Below are positions 62,126-64,000 of a DNA stretch of 64,000 bases, in pieces. The position numbers were made by a program, and so were the translations under genes. The notes beneath the pieces are model-generated. The model saw nothing but the letters and a program-made list of their open reading frames with translations. It had not been told where the DNA came from and did not search any database. The stretch is from Kordiimonadaceae bacterium (GTDB taxonomy: Bacteria; Pseudomonadota; Alphaproteobacteria; Sphingomonadales; Kordiimonadaceae): positions 822,607-886,606 of the forward strand of contig JAEPQB010000002.1 in NCBI GenBank assembly GCA_017640725.1, in the 5' to 3' direction. The stretch's first letter is position 1, and each line of letters begins with the position of its first letter.

Positions 62126-63613
62126 ATGGCTTTTACCAAGCTCAAGGCGATGGCACCCTGGATCGTGACCCTGGCTGTGTCGGCACAATGTGGGGCCACT
62201 GATACGGCGCGGCCCCTGCCCACAACTAGCGTGACTTACCTGGACCAGATGATTGATGCGGCCGCACAAGATAACGGCATCGTCGGCCAGTCTGTTCGGA
62301 TCTTAAAAAACGGCAAACTGGTTTATTCGCGGGATACAGGCATTGAAAGCCTCGATCGTCCCGATCCAGTAAATGCCAACACTGTTTTTCCCGTCTATTC
62401 CATCACCAAACTTTATGTGGCAACGCTGGTCGCCAAGCTGCGGTCCGAAGGGCAGCTAAACCCGGAGGCAACGGTTGCTAGCTATTTGGATGGGTTGCCG
62501 CAGGCTTGGCAAAATATGAAACTCAAAACCTTGCTGTCGCACACCTCCGGCCTCCCGGAGTTTTTCAGTGTCAGGCGTGAATATAGCAATGATCCCCGCG
62601 AAGTTATTGCCTCCCTCAAAACCCAGCCAACAACTTTCGATGTGAACAGTCAGGTTGAATATAACCAAACCAATTTCATGCTGATCAAAATGATCATCGA
62701 AAAGCTGTATGACGATAATTTAGCAGACATCATCAACAAAGAGTTTGTCTCTCCTCTCGGATTAAGTCGCACATTCTACACGCGCGGCGAGGCCGGCGGG
62801 CAAGGCCGGGTTTCCAACTATTATATTAATGAGGGCGGGAGTATCGTTGACTTTGGTGTCCCTGTCTTCAAACCGGTCATGTTTGCTGCTTCGGGGTTGC
62901 AAACAAGTGCCGACGATATGGCCCGGTGGGCAGAGGCTCTGTTGTCAGGTCAGTACCTGCCAGCAAGAGCACTCACTGACACGTGGCAGCCCCAGTTGCT
63001 CTCTGATGGACTCATGGGGCAATACAGCAACGGCTGGCAAGTTCAGCGGGAAGCAAAGACAACTGCGGTTGGTCATTATGGCGGCAACATTCTGAATTTC
63101 AGACACTTCTTCTTAAACGATAACCCAGGCCAAAGTGTTACGATTATTCACCTGACTAACGGATGGGGCGCCGAATATTTTGAGCTTTTTGATTTTTCTT
63201 ACGCATTAGCAAAGGCAGTCGAACCGCGGCTTTCCATAGGCTCTGTGGACCTGAAAAAAGCGATTCTAACGCATGCAGCCTCTGGTGATATGACGCGTAT
63301 GATGGAGACCTTTGAGCAGTTTAGAAAATATGCCGCCGACCAACGTATGCATGCGGAAATGTTGGTGAATACGCTCGGGTACCAAGTGCTAGAGTCCTCG
63401 CCAGAAGCCGCAGCCATGCTGTTCAAAGCAAACCTGGCCGCCCATCCCAATTCTGCAAACGCATATGACAGTTATGCCGAAGCCCTCTATCGCTCTGGTC
63501 AATATGCCCTGGCAAAGCAACACTTTCAAAAAGCCTTCGCCATCAACCCCGCATTCGATCATATTCCAGGTCTTTTAGAAGACATTGATCAAGCCATGAA
63601 GGCGGCACAATAA
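62126..63613 (+). CDS. beta-lactamase-fold serine hydrolase with C-terminal TPR
   Basis: A 495-residue exported protein (signal peptide 1-25). It has the class C-like Ser-x-x-Lys motif SITK (near residue 92), the second motif as YNQTN (Tyr kept, third position Gln instead of Asn) and a third motif near VGHYGGNI. The C-terminal 110 residues form TPR-like helices (NAYDSYAEALYRSGQYALAKQHFQKAFAINPAF). This layout is found in proteins annotated as serine hydrolases or esterases. It may act on peptidoglycan or esters in the periplasm. The ATG at 62126 has AGGAG eight bases upstream. Confidence 0.88.
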   Translation: MAFTKLKAMAPWIVTLAVSAQCGATDTARPLPTTSVTYLDQMIDAAAQDNGIVGQSVRILKNGKLVYSRDTGIESLDRPDPVNANTVFPVYSITKLYVATLVAKLRSEGQLNPEATVASYLDGLPQAWQNMKLKTLLSHTSGLPEFFSVRREYSNDPREVIASLKTQPTTFDVNSQVEYNQTNFMLIKMIIEKLYDDNLADIINKEFVSPLGLSRTFYTRGEAGGQGRVSNYYINEGGSIVDFGVPVFKPVMFAASGLQTSADDMARWAEALLSGQYLPARALTDTWQPQLLSDGLMGQYSNGWQVQREAKTTAVGHYGGNILNFRHFFLNDNPGQSVTIIHLTNGWGAEYFELFDFSYALAKAVEPRLSIGSVDLKKAILTHAASGDMTRMMETFEQFRKYAADQRMHAEMLVNTLGYQVLESSPEAAAMLFKANLAAHPNSANAYDSYAEALYRSGQYALAKQHFQKAFAINPAFDHIPGLLEDIDQAMKAAQ

Positions 63614-63661
63614 TAGCAATGAGGTCGAGCTCTATTGGCGACGTTTAAATATTCATAACCC

Positions 63662-63696
63662 AAAAAACCCTGGTCCGTTGGACCTCTGGCTTTTTT
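63662..63696 (+). terminator. terminator of the serine hydrolase gene
   Basis: GGTCC-GTT-GGACC (63672-63684) with outer AAAAAACC / GG-TTTTTT pairing gives a stem followed by T6. It lies about 50 bases after the stop. Confidence 0.75.
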
Positions 63697-63699
63697 AAT

Positions 63700-63807
63700 G
63701 GTTGCGGGAGCAGGATTAGTCTCGTCGCCTGACGGCTTTCTCGTCATTCCGCTTCGCTACGCTTGCTCCATATGAACCTTTTACGGTTCAAGTCCTTCTA
63801 CGCAGCC
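63700..63807. repeat. repeat unit 1 with tRNA-3'-end-like inverted termini
   Basis: The left end (GGTTGCGGGAGCAGGATT) is near-complementary to the right end (AAGTCCTTCTACGCAGCC). Both ends, read outward, look like tRNA T-arm and acceptor 3' segments ending in CCA or CCCA. No complete tRNA can be folded. The inner part has a GAACC...GGTTC dyad. Confidence 0.6.
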
Positions 63808-63816
63808 CATAACAGC

Positions 63817-63844
63817 AAAAGGCGCCCCATAAGGGACGCCTTTT
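63817..63844. terminator. hairpin between repeat units
   Basis: AAAAGGCG (63817-63824) pairs with CGCCTTTT (63837-63844), and is followed by GACT. It is like a bidirectional terminator. Confidence 0.7.
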
Positions 63845-63852
63845 GACTGTTT

Positions 63853-63957
63853 GGTTGCGGGAGAAGGATTTACCATTTCGGGATTAGCATCCCTCACGTT
63901 GACCTTCCTCGCGTTGCTCGTTGGTCCGAACGGCGGGTTAAATCCTCGACCCCAGCC
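63853..63957. repeat. repeat unit 2 with tRNA-3'-end-like inverted termini
   Basis: The left end (GGTTGCGGGAGAAGGATTTA) and the right end (TAAATCCTCGACCCCAGCC) are near-complements. The left end is almost the same as that of unit 1, 153 bp away. The centre differs from unit 1, but both have a CTTCGCTACGCTTGCTC-like or CCTCGCGTTGCTCG-like run before GAAC. Confidence 0.6.
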
Positions 63958-63964
63958 AAAAAGT

Positions 63965-63996
63965 AAAACGCCCCAACCCGGAGGGTGAGGCGTTTT
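63965..63996. terminator. hairpin after repeat unit 2
   Basis: AAAACGCC (63965-63972) pairs with GGCGTTTT (63989-63996) and has an inner CCC / GGG stem; GACT follows as after the earlier hairpin. Confidence 0.75.
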
Positions 63997-64000
63997 GACT

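Noticed and set aside
63690..63960. tRNA gene(s) at the right end
   Set aside because: T-arm and acceptor-like strings with CCA are present, but no matching 5' acceptor, D-arm or anticodon arm can be folded; described as repeat units instead.

Overview
The window looks like a chromosomal segment of a free-living, flagellated, aerobic alphaproteobacterium. The GC content is moderate to high. Clade markers include a TipF-like EAL protein followed by a TIGR01459-type HAD hydrolase, a cheY-cheZ pair, the order ileS-lspA-DUF3035, an endonuclease-type MutL, several TonB-linked genes and an RTX-bearing secreted subtilase. The overall set (many signal peptides, TonB receptor, PQQ-type sugar dehydrogenase, M1 peptidase, acylase) would suit a marine member such as a Kordiimonas relative, but that placement is inference. 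No prophage, insertion sequence, CRISPR array, rRNA or intact tRNA gene was seen.

Layout. 1-2.2 kb: the start of a TonB-ExbB type envelope operon (ExbB-like gene cut by the window edge, DUF3450 gene) with a long upstream region carrying a promoter whose spacer is a palindrome and a 22-bp tandem repeat. 2-12 kb: pabB-pabC fusion, membrane hydrolase, two MAPEG proteins, SRPBCC protein, GT2 glycosyltransferase, MATE exporter, long-chain-type acyl-CoA dehydrogenase and a protein with a histone-H1-like Lys/Ala tail. 12.8-13.5 kb: a compact metal module, with a ZntR-like MerR regulator divergent from a 36-residue metallothionein-like protein and a MerR-type promoter between them. 13.5-19.3 kb: lipid-transfer and envelope proteins, then motility genes (tipF-like, cheZ, cheY). 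19.6-27.5 kb: ribF, solute-binding protein, TerC, degenerate receiver protein, ileS-lspA-lipoprotein. 27.5-38.3 kb: ArsR/SRPBCC pair, secreted subtilase whose catalytic Asp appears to be missing, alpha/beta hydrolase, mutL, MarR regulator with operators abutting its start codon, DUF6702 and M1 peptidase genes.

38.5-45.5 kb is a coherent amino-sugar locus. One strand carries murQ, an FAD-linked D-lactate-type dehydrogenase, a NagB-II type deaminase and nagA. The other carries a sodium/solute symporter and a BadF-type sugar kinase. Together these could import and phosphorylate N-acetylmuramic acid or GlcNAc, split the lactyl ether, oxidise the released D-lactate and convert the sugar to fructose-6-phosphate. 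45.5-53.6 kb: PQQ-type dehydrogenase, Baeyer-Villiger monooxygenase, penicillin-acylase-type lipoprotein, and a GST/NTF2/tautomerase operon divergent from a LysR regulator. 53.7-63.6 kb: TonB receptor, GNAT, endonuclease/phosphatase, a PhyH dioxygenase plus 2-hydroxyacid dehydrogenase pair divergent from a TetR regulator, and a beta-lactamase-fold serine hydrolase with a TPR tail. The window ends in two tandem, roughly 150-bp non-coding units whose ends resemble tRNA 3' ends in inverted orientation, separated by terminator-like hairpins.
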